A stretch of DNA of 64,000 nucleotides from Luscinia megarhynchos (taxonomy: Eukaryota; Chordata; Aves; Passeriformes; Turdidae), in the NCBI GenBank assembly GCA_034336665.1, contig CM067566.1:28612330-28676329 (forward strand), read 5' to 3'. Made by a program: the position numbers and the translations under genes. How positions within the stretch are numbered: the stretch's first letter is position 1; each line of letters begins with the position of its first letter. A model generated the notes under the pieces. The model saw only the letters and a program-made list of their open reading frames with translations. It did not search any database and was not told where the DNA came from. Of the stretch, positions 22,363-37,600 are shown piece after piece.

Positions 22363-25300
22363 CTTTTGAAATTAGAGACAAGCAGAGATGAAGGGAAATT
22401 CTACTTTTCTTCTGGTTCTGTAAATAAATAGTATTTTGCCTGAGTTCTTACTACAGAAGTCCAGAATATAAAGGACTACTTATTACATTTATTGGTATGG
22501 ACATCCCAAAGAGCTAAATGAATATGGAAAAGCCATCCTGGAAACAGCCAAAATAATTAATTAATCAAGGACTTAAAAAACAGCACCAGCTCTCATAGAA
22601 AGACCAGCAGTAATGAATCTGACTAGAAAAGATGGATTTTCAATTTTCTTCTGCTAGGAATATTCTACCCTGTTTCACTCTTTCCATTCCCCTTATATTT
22701 AAGCTCTTTTGGATGTCGTTTGAGCCCAGTTATTTCTCTCTCATTGGACTACCAAAAGATAGAAATCTTCCATTCCACTGACGAATTAATTTGTTCTTTT
22801 GGGGAAAAAAAATTGCTCAGGAGACCCAAAATAATAAACATGCTAAGTCTAGGCAGCTTTGGCTGAGAAGATATCAGGAAATCACTCAGGACTCAGTCTG
22901 GTCAATAATGAAATATTCAGTGTATCATTAAGCCTGAAAATACTGCTAGTACATAGGGTAACTTGGGCCAGATTTGGAAAGATGGTCTTTTTAAAGGGCT
23001 AAAACCAGAATCCTTAATTAAACAATTTAGAAGTAGTCAGCCAGGAGATCATTAGAGCGATTTCTTAATTAAATAGTCCTGGTCCAGAGGATTTGGGAAT
23101 ATATTATCACTTCAAGGATTCTAAGGATTCAAGATCAAGAAATTATTAAAAATCACATACAAATTCAGAGATATTGTAATTGTTCAGAGAAAGTTTTCTC
23201 CAAAACCATTCACAAATACATAGGCTAAAATTATTGCTTCAATTTATAGCATTAATGCCTTATTTATAACCTCCATTTGATAGGAAAAAAAAAGCTTTTT
23301 AATGGACATGTGACATAAAGCATCATTATTATTTATAATATTAGTACAATCACATTTTTAGTTCATAATAAACAGTCAACTCTTGACTTGAGTTTTAGTT
23401 GAGCATTATTCTTCTATATACATATCAGCATATCTTCACAGTTGAAAGTTCTTTTAGAGCAACCATAAGTAATTTAAAAACTTAATAGAGATTGCACAAA
23501 CTTAAGAACATGAATCACTACTTTGGAAATTTGATTCATATTAACTGTATATTTTAATCACTAAAAGGTGCTCTTTGTATAGATACCAAGTTCTGGATAG
23601 TTTGACTGTGAAAAATAGCTTTAAGGTGTAGTTAATAGTCAAAAACTTTTTACTGTGAAAAGTGAACACCACAAAAACCCAAAAACCTTGACTGATTTTC
23701 ATCACTCAAAGGATTTCCCAAATTTGCTAGTGCTGCCCTTGTGGTCTGACAGAAGGGCTGCTGGGAAAGGACCTCCCAAAAGTTTTCCACCAGCCAGCCT
23801 GACTCCTGCAAGGTTTCCAGCTGGTCTGATGACCTTGGCTGTAACCTGCCAATAGCTGAGGTCAGGTCTGTGCTTACAGGCATCACTGCCCAGCCAAAAC
23901 AGACAGATGGTCATGTGGGGTCAGGTAGTGCAGATGAATTTCTCTGTCAATGACAAACACAGCCAATGCAAAACAAGAAATACATATTTTCTAAAGCAGA
24001 AAGTAAATCAGGATAAACTGCTGAAAACTGGTAAACACAACTTCAGGCTCCTGGCTTTATCTTTCAGTTTTGTGAAATTAGTAAATTATCCTATTTGTTG
24101 GAAAGCAATTTTATGGTGTAAACAATGTTTTCCCAGACAAAAAAACCCAATCTAGCTTGACAAAGTCAGATTGCTTAACCAGACGTGATTGTGTATGAGC
24201 TCCTCCTTACAATTTGCCATCTTTTGAATTCCCAAAGAAAGAACATGCACCTTAAGACCTTCAGTCTCAACATCTTCACAAACACTAATGCAATCTAGGA
24301 CTAATTAATGATGAAGAACCTGAGTGGCTTAGGTCTCTTAGTTTGCCACATCAGAGAGAGAAAGCCACTTCTGAGTGGCAGAAACTTAACACAGAGAAGC
24401 ACATGGATGAACAGCTGTATGGTTCCTGGTTTAGTTATATTTTCAGAAATAAATACTTTATACTTTCTAGATGGCCTAAAAATTTACCAGACATCTTTGT
24501 AATTTTGTAAATTCAGACTTCTGTGTAACAATTTGTCATATGCAGAGTATTCATCTCTACACAGCTATGGTAATTTCCTAGAGCTTGTCTTCCAATAACA
24601 TCACAGTCAGTGATAAGTTATTAAATGCCTTCTTCTATTCCTCTTTCCTCTAGAAATTTTTTCCATTAGTAAGTCAGCTTTCACCCACACTATTATAAAT
24701 GCACAAGTATTTTTCCCTTTTAAACATAAAAAAAAATAAAAGAAGAAAAAAGTCATTCAATCAGTAGAGTTTTCTTTCCTGTTTGCCTAGAGATAGAATT
24801 TTGACAGTCTCAGTTATTGGCAGCACAGCATTTATAGTGATACCAGCTTTGACAGAGAATTACAGAGTAAATTCTTGCTTTTTGTGTTAAAAATCTGTTT
24901 TTCACACTGTTCTCCAATTTTTCAATAAGACACTGCACAAGAAAGGTCCTTACTGCCATAAAGTCACCTCTTCTCTTAAGAGGAAACCCTGGTTATTTTT
25001 AATTATTAAATAATTTTCACTTTTTCAAGTGCTTTTTTAGTGAAAAATCATTTAATGCATAGGTGAATACTACTCTACTCATTTTACAAATATAAAACTT
25101 TTACACTAAAAAATTACCCAGCTAGCCAAAGGTCTGACATTAATACTGTAACCCACAATATCCTCATTCCCAGGGCAAAGTTTGAACTCTCCTTCACCAC
25201 ACTGCCTGTTTCCAGAGCAGTTTAAATCAGAGATCAAGTCACATCTGTTGATATGAAAGCAGAATTACTATCTTCTCTTAAAATATGAAGTGTAGGTTGA

Positions 25301-26910
25301 AAAAAGGAAATAAATTTACTAGACACCCTGAAACTTATTTTCCATATAGCCCAGAATGCAAAATGTTTGATGAGAAAAGCAGTGTATTTTATGGGATTTT
25401 TTTTTTAAATATTTAAAAGATAAAATATTTTCTTTTAGACAACTAATTGTCTTTAGCATTTAATAAAAGTGCAATAATTAAATAATCTTTGGTCATTTTT
25501 ACTGTATATTAAACATGTATATTAATCATGGTCCTTACAGGATGTGAAAAATTTCAGCATCTAGTATTTAGTACAAATTGGATGTTACTGGTAGATGAGC
25601 TACTCCATCTAAAAATATGCTACATTTTGTCAATGTTCAAATGAAAAGCAGTACAGTAGTCTTAAAATAAAATGTCACATGGGTCTACTATCCTAGGTCC
25701 TGGAGCAATTTAACTGCATTAAAAGACTCCATTTCAAAATTTAATCCTCAAGTTCTAATTAGATAGTATAACTAGTTACAAGATAGATCAAATATGAACA
25801 GTTTCAATTGAAGTTCTATCATCTCCACTGTGAGAAGTGACTTAGCAGGAAATTTCTAATTACAGGTAAAGCATTTCTGTGACTGCTGAGTGTGCCTAAT
25901 CTGTTTGCAAAAAAAAAGAAAATGAACCACAACAAAACGCGCCCCATCCTAGCAGAATTGAAAAAATTTAAATAAATAATAAATAATAAAAAATTTAATC
26001 CACTTATCTATAGAAATTCAATATAAAATGTGATTAGCAGCAATAAAAAGACTCCAAATAATATTGAAAAAATATAAAATTTAAGGTTTTGGGAATAAAA
26101 ATATTTTTGAAACACCTACAGATTGCTTTGAGGTAAATATTCACTGACAGCTGCTTTCAGAGTCAAATGACAGTGGAAGTACTACAGATTCACAGGCTAA
26201 TAGGCAATTTTTAGATTAGTCAGCAGGAGAGGTTTGCAGTAAACAGCACTACTCCTAATTTCTTCATGCTTTGTGTGAGCGGGATAAGAGAAGAAAATCT
26301 CCTGCTAGGGGTGTTTGCAAGGCTGCAGGAAGCACTGCAGGACCTTTGGGCATTGCCATTCTCACCCAGTTCTTGGGCACAGGAGCCCCCAGATTCATCA
26401 CAACAGAAAGGCCTGGCCAGACACCCAGCAGGGCACAATTCACTCTTTGTGAAATACGGCCTCAAGCACAAAGTAACACATTCTGCTCAGAGCGAACACG
26501 CTTGCAGATAACTAGTGGAGCCTTGCAAGATTTATTAGAGGGCAGAAAACTGTTCCTTTCTGTGCTGATCTCACTGGATATAAAACTTTCTGTGAGTCCT
26601 ATATCACGTATAACATTTTTCTATTAGGTGAAGAAGCAGCTTGGCTGTGATAAAGATACATGTTTAACAATGCTGTGAGAATGGTAGGTTCAGGAATTTT
26701 AAAATAATTAAATAAATTCAATTAACATATTAATTATATTAAAAGTTACATACCCTCTTTTTTCAATTGGTGTTTACTTAGTGTCTGATCTTTAGGATTA
26801 GAGAAAAATGCATTTGACTCTCAGAATAATTGTTTAATTGTCCCAATTTTTGATTCGGTGGGCTGGCAGAAAACATGCACTTTATGGACAAGATCAAGAA
26901 GACATGCAAC

Positions 26911-26928
26911 AAAAAAAAAAAAAAAAAA
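26911..26928 (+). repeat. Poly(A) run
   Basis: Eighteen consecutive A residues followed by G and an A-rich stretch. No adjacent target-site duplication or retroposed gene body was recognised, so I do not call it a processed pseudogene tail. Confidence 0.85.
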
Positions 26929-29900
26929 GAAATAAATCCTTCTGGGAAGGACCGAAACAAAAGTAATAGAGGTGGATCTGGCAAAAGGCACCAACCAAGG
27001 AAGAAGGAATTCAGCAAGATATTCTGACTGAAAACAGTTGCCATGGACAAGAGCTTTTGTATTAGCTCCAGGGGGTTTTGTATCTGCTCCATGTTTGGAG
27101 ATGCAATATTTTAGAGTAAAAAGAGATTACACCACATAAAAGAAATGGAGCCAATTTTCCCTCCTTTTCCTTAGCGTAAATCCAGACCAGCTCATGAAAG
27201 ATTTACAGTGATAGGCTGGCAAACAACATCTGATCCATAAATTAGAAGATATAAACCTGAGATGAAGAAAGGAAGAAGGAGAGACATAGAACTAGAGCAC
27301 GTTATAAAGGACAAAAATTAGCGATAAGGGAAAAACGATCAACTTTCAATGAAATATGAATATAAATGTTAACTATCAAAAAAAAAAAAATCCTATGCAG
27401 TACAATTTTGTGAAGTCTCTCAACACAGACTAACAGGTTATATGAATAGTTCTAAAGATTTAAGACAAAAAGAGCTTAAAAATCAATAATTTAGGAGTTG
27501 TAGTGAAGAAAATAATTCTGTATTCTACTTTGCAACTTTGCACTTCTTATTCTAGTGAATATTTCTTGATCTGTTTCTTCTTCATTTTCACTGGTACCCC
27601 ACTTTTTTCTCTCTCAAAGAGAAAAAGAGGCGTAAATAACATTTCAGGGGATAATGTTGACTGTACAGCAATTCTATGGTTGTATTCCATCAAAAAGAGT
27701 TCAATAGCCCATTTAAGACATATAGGTGGGAACTGGAATCTTGTTTCTTAGCAAAAAAGACAGAGCCAGGCTGCTGAGTAGCCCAAAACATAAATTAAGG
27801 TCTACAATAGTTGTAGTAAATTTGCTTTTATACATTCTGATATACTGTGTTGCTTTATCTGTCCTTATGATCTATTTATGAATTTTAGTAGCCTACATTA
27901 TTGGTAAGAAAAAAGCCACATATGGCCTATACTGGATTAGTAAAAGGGTCAAAACCTTTAAACAGAGAGGCAGAGATTTACAGAAAAATATTTACTCTGC
28001 CATTTGGTCTACGGACATCCTGGTAGGAGATATCTCCATGACTTACTATAGTTTCTTGGTAGCTCAATATTCATCTTAATGTTCAGATTAAGGAAATATT
28101 TTGCATTATCAGAAAGTCAATTTTCTTATTATGAAAGGTCACTTTTGTTGTAAAATGTTATTAGGATTTATTTAAATGTTGTTACACAAAAAAGAGTGTG
28201 GAAAGACAAAAATCAACATTGGGCACTGCACTTTAAGCTGATTTGCAGTTGTGTAATTGAATTTGTGTTTTTCTGACTATCTTTATACTTGTGTTGCCTT
28301 GGTTATATATTTCATTTCTAACTCACAGAAAAATTAGACCCACAGGGGTCTGGTCTATAACTGAGGTTTTGGTAATACAGATATGAATTATAATAATGCT
28401 ATCCTGTGTGATTATGTCAGTGATGTTTTTTGGTCATAAACAAATTTTTTGCAAATAAACATGCAAATAGAAAGATTTAAATATATTATTAGTCTTAATC
28501 TGGTTAGCCTGAAAAAAAATCACCTGTCCTATTATGTAATAATATTGTGGTATAAAATTTTTAGTATAGAATCTGAAAAAATCAGTGACCTAAATGAAAA
28601 TAGCATAGTTTGTGTTAGGGCCATAGTACCATTCATCATCTACCCAGACAAAAAAACAAGAACAAAAAAGAAAGCATATCAGTGACTGTTAATTTTATAT
28701 TAACTCTCTGTGCATAGTGCAATATTATTTATGAATGCTTAGATTCAAAGCTGTTCACCATCAGATGTTTCAACATGATGTTTTGGCATCTGGATATGTT
28801 TTGAGACATGACTCTCACTCCACTGCTCACTGTGTGTCCTAGGGTATCAGGAGAAAAATTGACACAAGACCCAAGTAATTTCAGGGAAATTATCAAATTA
28901 TTTTGCCACAAAATTAGGCTTTCTGCATTCTGTCTCTGTTCCTACACAAGTTTCCTGTTGCTTGTGAGATTTTCCTGATCCACACTGTAGTTGTGGCACT
29001 ACAAAAGCAAGAGTAGGATTTCAGGGAAACCCTTTTTAAAGAGAATGACATATGAATAATGTTTAAAAGTAATGACAGTCTGGATATTTTCTTGGTGTGC
29101 ATACCAGTCTTCTACATATTTAAACTGATCACTTTTTAAACTGTCCTGGAAATATAAATGCAAAACACCCTGTATTTATGCTACTCAGTATTGTGTAGCT
29201 CTGCTTAACCAACTTAAGCTATGAATTTTTCACTTTACAGAAATCCATAAAAATTCAAAATTGAAAAGGGCCTAATCTCATGAAATAGTTTTCAGGCTGC
29301 TCTTTCCATTCTTCACTGCAGCCTAGAAAGCTCACTTTTTCAAGCTCTTGTCTCTAACTTCAAGGACTAAATCTTCTGGAGGGGGGAGGTTAGTGTGGCT
29401 AAAAATGACCAAAGTGAGGCTCACAGCTTGGCCATCTGATTTTAAAAGCTGGATATCAAAGTAAAGCATAAAACACCACAGCTAAAATCACACAGGCTGG
29501 TATAATAGACTTCCTTTATAACAGTTATTCTTTCAAATTATTAAATTAAGCCAGTTTTGTGAATTAAATCAAACTTCAAATTCCTCAGGGCATGGCACAA
29601 TCCTTTTTCAATTGAACAGTAATACAGAAGGGGCCTATTCCTAATTGGAATTCTTCAGCACTTTTGTAATATAAATAAAAAGCATAATTAGAAATGCACT
29701 AAGATAAAAAGAAACAAAAGATCTTGCAAATACCACTGAATGTTCCTATTATCCTTGTGGCTTTAAAAGTTCACTGCTTATTTTGTTACAGAGCAATTAA
29801 AGCCAGGTAACTTTCAAGGCTCAAAGAAAAAGGAGTGAAGACTTTGTGCAGGTTCTCTTTCATGAATCCAAGGACAAAAACAGACAGCAGACCTGAACTG

Positions 29901-32900
29901 CTATCTGAAATAGAAAATCAGTCTGAAAAAGAGACTGAAATTGAGAGGAACACATTGAAATCATTCTGAAGGATTGTCTTGAAGTATTGTGAAACTTCAC
30001 AGAACATAAAGGTAAGAGGAATTTTATTCATATAGTGCTAATTTTATTGAGGGAAATAATTCATGTGGAAACAGTAACTCATTTTTCAAAGACCAGTGCT
30101 TAACCAGTCAGTGCCTGAGGAGGTAGGCACCTGTCAGACAGAAATGCTGGGATTAATATTTACAGACTGGAAGACAGGACAACATATTAGCTACTTCCCT
30201 ATGACAAGTGAATAAAAAAAAGTCTTTTTCATTCTACACTCACTACAAATAAGACAAATCTATCCATCAGTAGGTAGATTCATTGAACATGGTCCTATTA
30301 GATCTTTTCCTCTAACAGAGCTCTGAAATTTGTGCTACAGGCAACAGAAGGCATAGAAGGCATTCATTTATTTTCTAACCATAAGACTATAAAACTGGCA
30401 GTTTAGAAGCAGAAAAAATATGCAAAGAAATGTTCTATCTCACTAACGTTAATGCATAACCAGCATTTACTTTATACACATAATGTAGTGAAAAATAAAT
30501 TAGATGACAGATGTCTTCTCCCTCGCCCTTGTCAGTTGTAGCATGAGCACACAAACAATCTAAATCACTGGCAGATATGTGCTATGGAAACACTGTGCAG
30601 AGATAGTTAATTATTCCTGTTAGAGAAAAAAAAATGCAGATGCATTATTTATTTTGAATTTACAAACATGGTAAACTATAAAATAATCATTATTGACATA
30701 AAGGTAACTGTGTTCATCTCCAAAAGTAATCAATAAATCCATGGATTCAGTAACTGATATTTCTTTAGAAGTGAAAAGGAAATGTCTAAGTGAAAAATAT
30801 TTACAGAAGGTACATGAATGTTGCTGACTTAAACCCCCAAAATTAATAATTATCTTCTATTTGACTAGATGCTTATGCAGGTATACATAATACAAAAATA
30901 TATTATGTTCTGCTATAACACTCTTAGAGGTAAAGTTATTGCTTACTGCAATAAATGCATCTGTTTCCTAGTCATAAAAGGAAAAACACCACCTTTGGAA
31001 TTGAGATTTAAAGAAAGTATTTTACGCTCACATCTGTTTGATTTTCTAGTTCAGTACTAATTCTTCTCCTTTGTCAGAGTAGTAGGCTCTCTTGGAGGCA
31101 CTAGCACTTCAAGATAGTGATGCACCTAGCAGAGCACATCCTCCTTTCCACCATGATATTTAGATGATGTGACTTGATGGCAAAGAGGGTACAGACCCTA
31201 GCTGGGAGACAGGAAGAGGGAAAGAAACTTGGAGGTTTTTAACATCTAAGGAAACTCATACTTTGATAAAAATCAAGATGAGAGAGAATGCAGCAAAAAG
31301 CATTCATTCTTCCAGTTATGCTGTGTGTTGCTTGCTCTTTTAAGAAAAACTGTCTATCCCTTACATTACAGTCTGTGCTATCCCTTACTGCCAGAACACT
31401 GACTGATGTACAGTACTGGACAAAAAAGGAAGCAGGCTCTTCATTTTCTGTGTAAGTATTTTCATAAAGATAAAACTGGATGTTAAAAATTGAAATAGAA
31501 ATGCTGAAGAAATATATGATTAATACATATTTCTTATGCATTCTTAGTTGCCAGCCATCTGTGCATAAATGTACCCTAAAGCATGCTTTTACCAAAATAT
31601 AAAAATAATGTATTTGTACAATTGAGTGAATGATATTCTAACCAATGTTTTTCTGCTTTCAACAGTAGGAGATTATAATGCAAAAAATAATATATTACAG
31701 GTATTACAGGTAGATAGACTTTACATATTGATATTAGTGCTTAACACAAACTATATTTGCATCAACTACTATGGTTTAAAATGCCAGAATATCAGAAGAA
31801 GAAATTATTTGGTAAGTAGTTTACCTCAGAAAGGACTGTTGTCTCCATACATGCAGACTCCTCATTCAAAAGCTTATGGACTCAAAGTCCATCTCACTCC
31901 TTGCTACCCAAAGAAATGCACTCTTTGGTTTACAAAGCAATAGGAGCAGGACATTATTGGCCAAAATCATCATATCTATTAACTCCATGGTACTGACTAC
32001 AACTGTAATTCAAACTGTCCTGTAGTGAAAGGTTTCCAATGAATTATCTCAATATACTAAAGCAGCTGTCTCTGTAAATACAGCAGTTATGTTCCCCTGG
32101 GCCCATGATGAAACTGCTGAGTATTGCAGGACTTTGAAAAATAGTGTTAAAGATGAAATGATTACCAGATTTATTAAATTTTAATTTTGTTTGGTATTAT
32201 GAGGAGTTATATGGAGGAGATATACATGTGGACATGATTGTGATTTCTTTCCTTAAACACACCTAAAAAGTAACTGCACTTTGAACAGTTATAATTTTTC
32301 AGATAGTGCTTATTTAATAGCAATTAATCAATGTTTTCTGGTAATCAGAATACGGATTATTATTTTACACTTGTAAAAAATGAAGGTTTTTTCCAGCTTT
32401 GATAATGGACCACTTGAGATTAATTTATTCATCTTTTCAGCAACAGAAACCTGGGCTACATTTGTGATTGTAAGAATGCTTAGAGTGAGATAATGATGAA
32501 GACATGGTTTCAATACAGAATTTACAGAGTATTGCAGCTCTCAGTAGGGTGAATACATAATCCAAAATGCACCCCACCAAGGGAAAAAAAAAATAACAAG
32601 ATAATGAAAAAGAAAAGAAATAGCCATTTTTGTTTTGTAGTCCAAGTGCTAACCTTAGTCTCTGCACGGGATTACACAAGACAGCAAATGCTAATATTGC
32701 TCTATTCAAAATACCAGAGAAGAAAATGAAAGTAAAAAGAGTTCATAAGATTTTCAGAAAGTGAGTACCATAATCTCATGGCAGTTTAATGAGAACTGGT
32801 CCTTAGCTCTCATCTTAGAACAAATCTCTGAAGAATAAACATCTAAGAACTAAATGTGTTGATAAAGCAAGGCAGAATTACAAACATATAGAGTATTTCT

Positions 32901-33494
32901 GTGATACAACAGTTTCACAATATTAAGCTTTAGTCTGTAGTTTAATTTTACCACAAAATCAATTTCGATGGAATTGGTCACAGCCTGCTGTCACTCATAT
33001 AAATAAATTAGTTCTCACTAAACAAAATTTTGTTTTATTGTCTTATGTATTTGATACTTTTTAATGAAAATGCTTGTATAGTTTAATGGACTCCCTAGCT
33101 GACCTATCCTCATTTCCTATACATGTCCTGTGTTCAAAGGAAACTAGTCCTTTAAAAAAAACAAACAAACCAAACCAACAAAACAAAAATAATCACAATT
33201 AACCAGACCCAAAACAGGCAAATTCATTACTTTACATCCAAAAGGCAACATAAAGCTTTTGCTTGTATTTCTATAAAGCTAACCAGAATGGTGAAAAATT
33301 TAGGAGAGATCATGGAAAGCTTTTTCTGAAGTTTGCTTGCAACTCACTGCAGTCTAAAGAGTAGAACTGAACAAAACGATAACTGACTAAGGGTAAAGTT
33401 CCAGCATCTTCACTCTCTGAAGTGGTTTCTAAAATCTAATTTTAAGGAACAGGGTTTATTGTAGCTGCTGTAAATAAGTTTTCTAGCCATGATT

Positions 33495-34120
33495 ATGAAG
33501 GACCTTGGAGAGTTGGGAACGGTCTGAAATTCAGCAAAGGCAAGTGCAGGGTCCTGCAGCTGGGAAGGAGCAACCCCCTGCTCCAGCACAGGCTGGGACT
33601 GACCTGCTGGACAGCAGCTGTACAGGGAATTACCCCAGGGCTCTGGTGACACCAGACTGTCCATGAGCCAGCCACCCATGAGCCTCAGGACAAGAGAGAC
33701 AAGGAGCTCCTGGAGCAGGTCCAGTAGAGGGCAACAAAGATGAGAAAGGGTCTGGAGCATTTCACTTATGAGGAAAGGCTGAGGGAGCAGAGTCTGTTCA
33801 GCCTGGAGACAAGTGTGAGAGAGAATGGAGAAAGGCTCTTCTTGATGGTGACAAGAGGCAATAAGCAGAAACTGATGCACTAGAAATTCTACCTGAACAT
33901 GATGAAGAACTTCTTTACTGTGTGGGTGACCCTGCATGGGAACTGATTGCCCAGGGAGGCTGTGGAGACTCCCTGCCTGCAGATATTCAGGAGCCACCTG
34001 AACACAATCCTGTGCTCTGTGCTCTAGGATGACCCTGCATGAGCAAGGGTGTCGGATCAGATGACCCAGTGTGGTCCCTTCAAACCACTCCCACTCTGTG
34101 ATCCTGTGATCCTGTGAAAT
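33495..34120 (+). mobile_element. CR1 LINE 3' fragment, about 630 bp
   Basis: Plus-strand text such as 'gcaagtgcagggtcctgcag', 'gaggaaaggctgagggagca' and 'gttcagcctggagacaagtg' is standard CR1 3' sequence. It ends in the 8-bp tail repeat 'tgatcctg tgatcctg'. It is the longest and best preserved CR1 piece in the window. The 195-codon minus-strand open frame at 33410-33997 is antisense to this LINE and is not a gene. Confidence 0.92.
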
Positions 34121-34600
34121 ACATCTGGATATACTTAAGATCCTTCACACAGTCTATCTATACATATGTTTGAGAATAATGTATTCTACTAGAAATCCTG
34201 GATATTGCACATAAACTGCATTTGCATGGCCAAAAACAATTCTGATAGTTTGGAGACTATATTTTAAAGCAGAATATAAGAGTGGACTAAGTAATGACTT
34301 AATAATTAAAAAAAGGAAGTAAACACGAAGCAAAAGGGTAGTGGGAAGTGAATTATTTCATACAGAAAATAATAAACATATTGAATAAACTGTCAAAATT
34401 GAAAGCCTGCATTTTGCCAGAAGACAGATGAATTTCACACACTAAGCAGCAAAGCTTTGAAGTGAATATATCAAAAAATTGGAAAGGGAGGCACAGCAGT
34501 TCAAAAAAAATATGTTCACTGTAGAGAAAAATCTTCCAAACCCAGACTAAAAGAAACAAATTTTAAAAAAAAAATAGCTGCCTGTAATTCTGGTATTGCT

Positions 34601-34641
34601 GTTGTTCTTTGTTTTTTGGTTTTGTTTTTTTTGTTTTTTTT
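34601..34641 (+). repeat. T-rich low-complexity tract
   Basis: T runs interrupted by single G residues, about 40 bp. No other feature is attached. Confidence 0.8.
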
Positions 34642-37600
34642 GCTGGAAGGGGAAAGGCCCAGGGAATTTCCTATTTGAAAATGATCAAATGAACAAAATC
34701 TATGTTTTGATCATAGTATTTGAAGTCTGAGTCCAAAGGAAAAAATACTAATTCATATTCCATATGTCCTAAAAAGGAAGAAGATGGATGGGATATTTTA
34801 TTAATTTTAAAAAAATAGTTTCACAGAATGGTCTGTGAATATGAACATTTTGAAGGCATTCATTAAGGAATTTTAGAATTTTTCACAAATATTGACTATA
34901 AGAGAAGAGGAAGGTGCCATATTACAAAGAAGTGGATAAAAATACCTCTATAAAGGTTACCACAAATAAGCAAATCAGTGAAAGCTAAGATTGATCAATA
35001 AACAAAACAACGTGTAAGAATATCAAATTTAGCAGGTTACCATGAACACTGAAACAAATAAGAGAATTCTTCAGATTAAATAGAAAAGAATAAAGAAAAA
35101 AAAAACTTAGCTACATCTTGAGGCTAGTTAGAAACTTAAAATTCCAAAAACTGAAATAAAATGGTGGGTTTCATTTTCACAGTGTGAAGCCACAGTCAGA
35201 AGTGGTAAATCTCATTTAATGCATTCAAGGAAATATTTGAAGTGTGTAAGAGCAAGTGTCTGAAAACCTCCCTAATTAAATATCAACAGAATGGTACTTG
35301 GACCTAATATATACAATATTAGGCATACCCCATCCTTCAGAATACACATCTCACTAACTGGAGTAACTGGTAAGACAACATAGTTAGAAGGTTTGGTTTT
35401 ACACAAATGTCAGTTCTGTCATTTATAAACACTCCTTTATAAACACTGTAAATTGCATTCTAGTTATACTCATGAGTTATATTTTGAAAAAGGAGCTATT
35501 ATTTCATGGAAAATATTCAGCAGTGCTGCTAAGCATGGCGTGCTGGTACTCAGCACCAGCTCCAGAAGATTGAATTGTTGTGACAGCTTGCAGGGACATC
35601 AAAAGCCTGCAAACAGCCCCCCACTTCCACATCCAAAAGGGAACAGCTGCAGAGAAGGACATGCTGGTGCCAGGACACTGCAGCAGCAATACCAAAAAAA
35701 TTAAAGAGGGTAGACATCTGACCTAGGACCTGGATGGGGTCCTTCAAGTTTAGGAAGACTGACAGTGCCCCAGAAAGGAAGGACTCTATTTCGTTGTCCG
35801 CTTTGCATATATTTTTTTTTTCACTGTAGAAAATTACAGATTTCCCATGGAAGTTCACTGAAAAAGGTGTGAGGATGCAGGATTAAATCCAGTACTGAGA
35901 TGCATGCTACAACATATGCAGAAACTGTACATAAATGCAAGTGTTACAAAGACTAAATGGAAATATAAAGCATATCTTGGGATAAATAAGAAGTCTTGCT
36001 TTAGGGACCTTTTTGAAAAAGTATATAGCACCAAATAAATAAATGAGAGCATAGAATTACTAACAGGGAGAATAAAAATGAAGGACTTCATCTGAGGACT
36101 GCAGAGCAGGTAAATTTGCATGATTTCTTGCATGCTAATCTTCTGTTTGCAGAAAATATAGATAAGTTGAAACAGTCACACAGCACAATCCTTTCTTTTG
36201 AAGAAAAAAGAAATTAAAGCAATTCAGAAATAAAAGAGAACTAATCTGTTAACTGAGAAATTATGTCCTTTCATCTTGTGTTTCATTAACAGGTCCCAAA
36301 CTCTTACATACTACTGATGACAATAAAGTGAATCCATACTTCATTACCTCAATTCCTTCTGTCTCTCCATTTCCTAGTCCTTTCCTGGTTTTGAAAATAA
36401 GTTAGTCGCTATTCAGTCACAGTTTGTAATTGTATAGTTACACAAATGCAATGCTTTTCATGGCTGCATGGCTTCAACACAGCAAAAGAACATAACTTAG
36501 TGAGAAATAGAGCACGACAATCCTTGTGGTCTCATATATGGTGTGAGAAATACATTTATGTTCCCACTCTCTCTTATAATGTAGAATGAAATCAGAATGA
36601 GCCCTTACCAGAGGCAAATAATGGGTTTGTAAAAATTAAAGGGGATGGATGAATTTTTCTTCATTTTGCAGTAAGTTATATCTACCAGAGGCACAAACAT
36701 TTGCATTTTTATGAATATAGCCCATAACATTTTATGAAAAATTAGGTTCAGATTTCACCCACGTCATGATTTGAGCCTGTTAGCAACCTCCAGAGCAATA
36801 TTTCTATTATGGTATACCTATATGTTACTGCTCTTCCTGGGACACAGACTGAAAAGCAGACAAGAGGAAGCTAACATGGAAAAAAGAGGCCAATAGTATG
36901 CACAGAAATGTTTGGCAGAAAATGCGTATTCAAATCAGCCACAGCACCTATATTTGGTTCAATGCTCCAAAAACACACTCCAGGCACAGCAAACTATTGA
37001 ATCATCTTTTCTAGAGCATTACATCTTGCAACTTGAAAATCACATAGATCTCTATATCCTTTTGGTTCATTAAATCAATCAATCTGATGAAGTAAAACAT
37101 GTTAATAGACACTGAGCTCACTGAGTTTAAAATGGTACAGTAGAAACCCCTTGCTGTTACACAAAGATAAAAGCAATTATCTTTTTGATGAAAATTGTGT
37201 AAGGACACGAATTTGCATACCAACACTCCAGTCTCCCACACAATAAAAGACATAGTCGCTCTCATATTTTATGTTGTAATAATTTCAAAGCTAAAGCTTT
37301 GAAAATTCTTCATGTCATGTAAAAGATGTAAACTGGAATTCCAAGATGAATTTGAACATTATCATAATTTTTATTCTAGAAAGTATGAATGTCAATGAAG
37401 TTGTAAGGCTGACATCTTGAACTTCTGATACATGCCCATGATAACTGAATGCAAATTCATCCTCAGATTTTATAAGGATGTTAAAAAAGCCCTATATTTT
37501 CCCTGAGAAGACTACCTTTCTTCTCTTATGTATTGCTTTTCCCTATTATATTTTGTTTTAAGAACCTTGCTTACCCATAGAAGAATTTATCCTTTAGGTC

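Larger units (their letters stand above)
18074..33494. other. Long AT-rich block, mostly featureless
   Basis: Over 15 kb with no recognised LINE, LTR or RNA gene. Locally GC-richer islands lie at about 21890-22130, 23720-23900 and 26270-26490. Each has open frames on both strands but none that I can assign. The candidate membrane-helix exon at 22279-22362 lies here, beside the first island. A homopolymer A run lies at 26911-26928. The segment at 22985-23080 carries two copies of CTTAATTAAA about 50 bp apart. Confidence 0.5.

Noticed and set aside
29793..30011. Possible plus-strand exon between a good acceptor (TTATTTTGTTACAG) and AAAG|GTAAGA
   Set aside because: All three frames contain stops. 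It could only be a non-coding exon, and there is no other support.
31626..31943. 105-codon plus-strand frame with an internal GTAAGT
   Set aside because: It is AT-driven, with no recognisable protein and no consistent exon boundaries.
33410..33997. 195-codon minus-strand open frame, the longest in the window
   Set aside because: It is antisense to a clear CR1 LINE 3' fragment and has no recognisable protein features.
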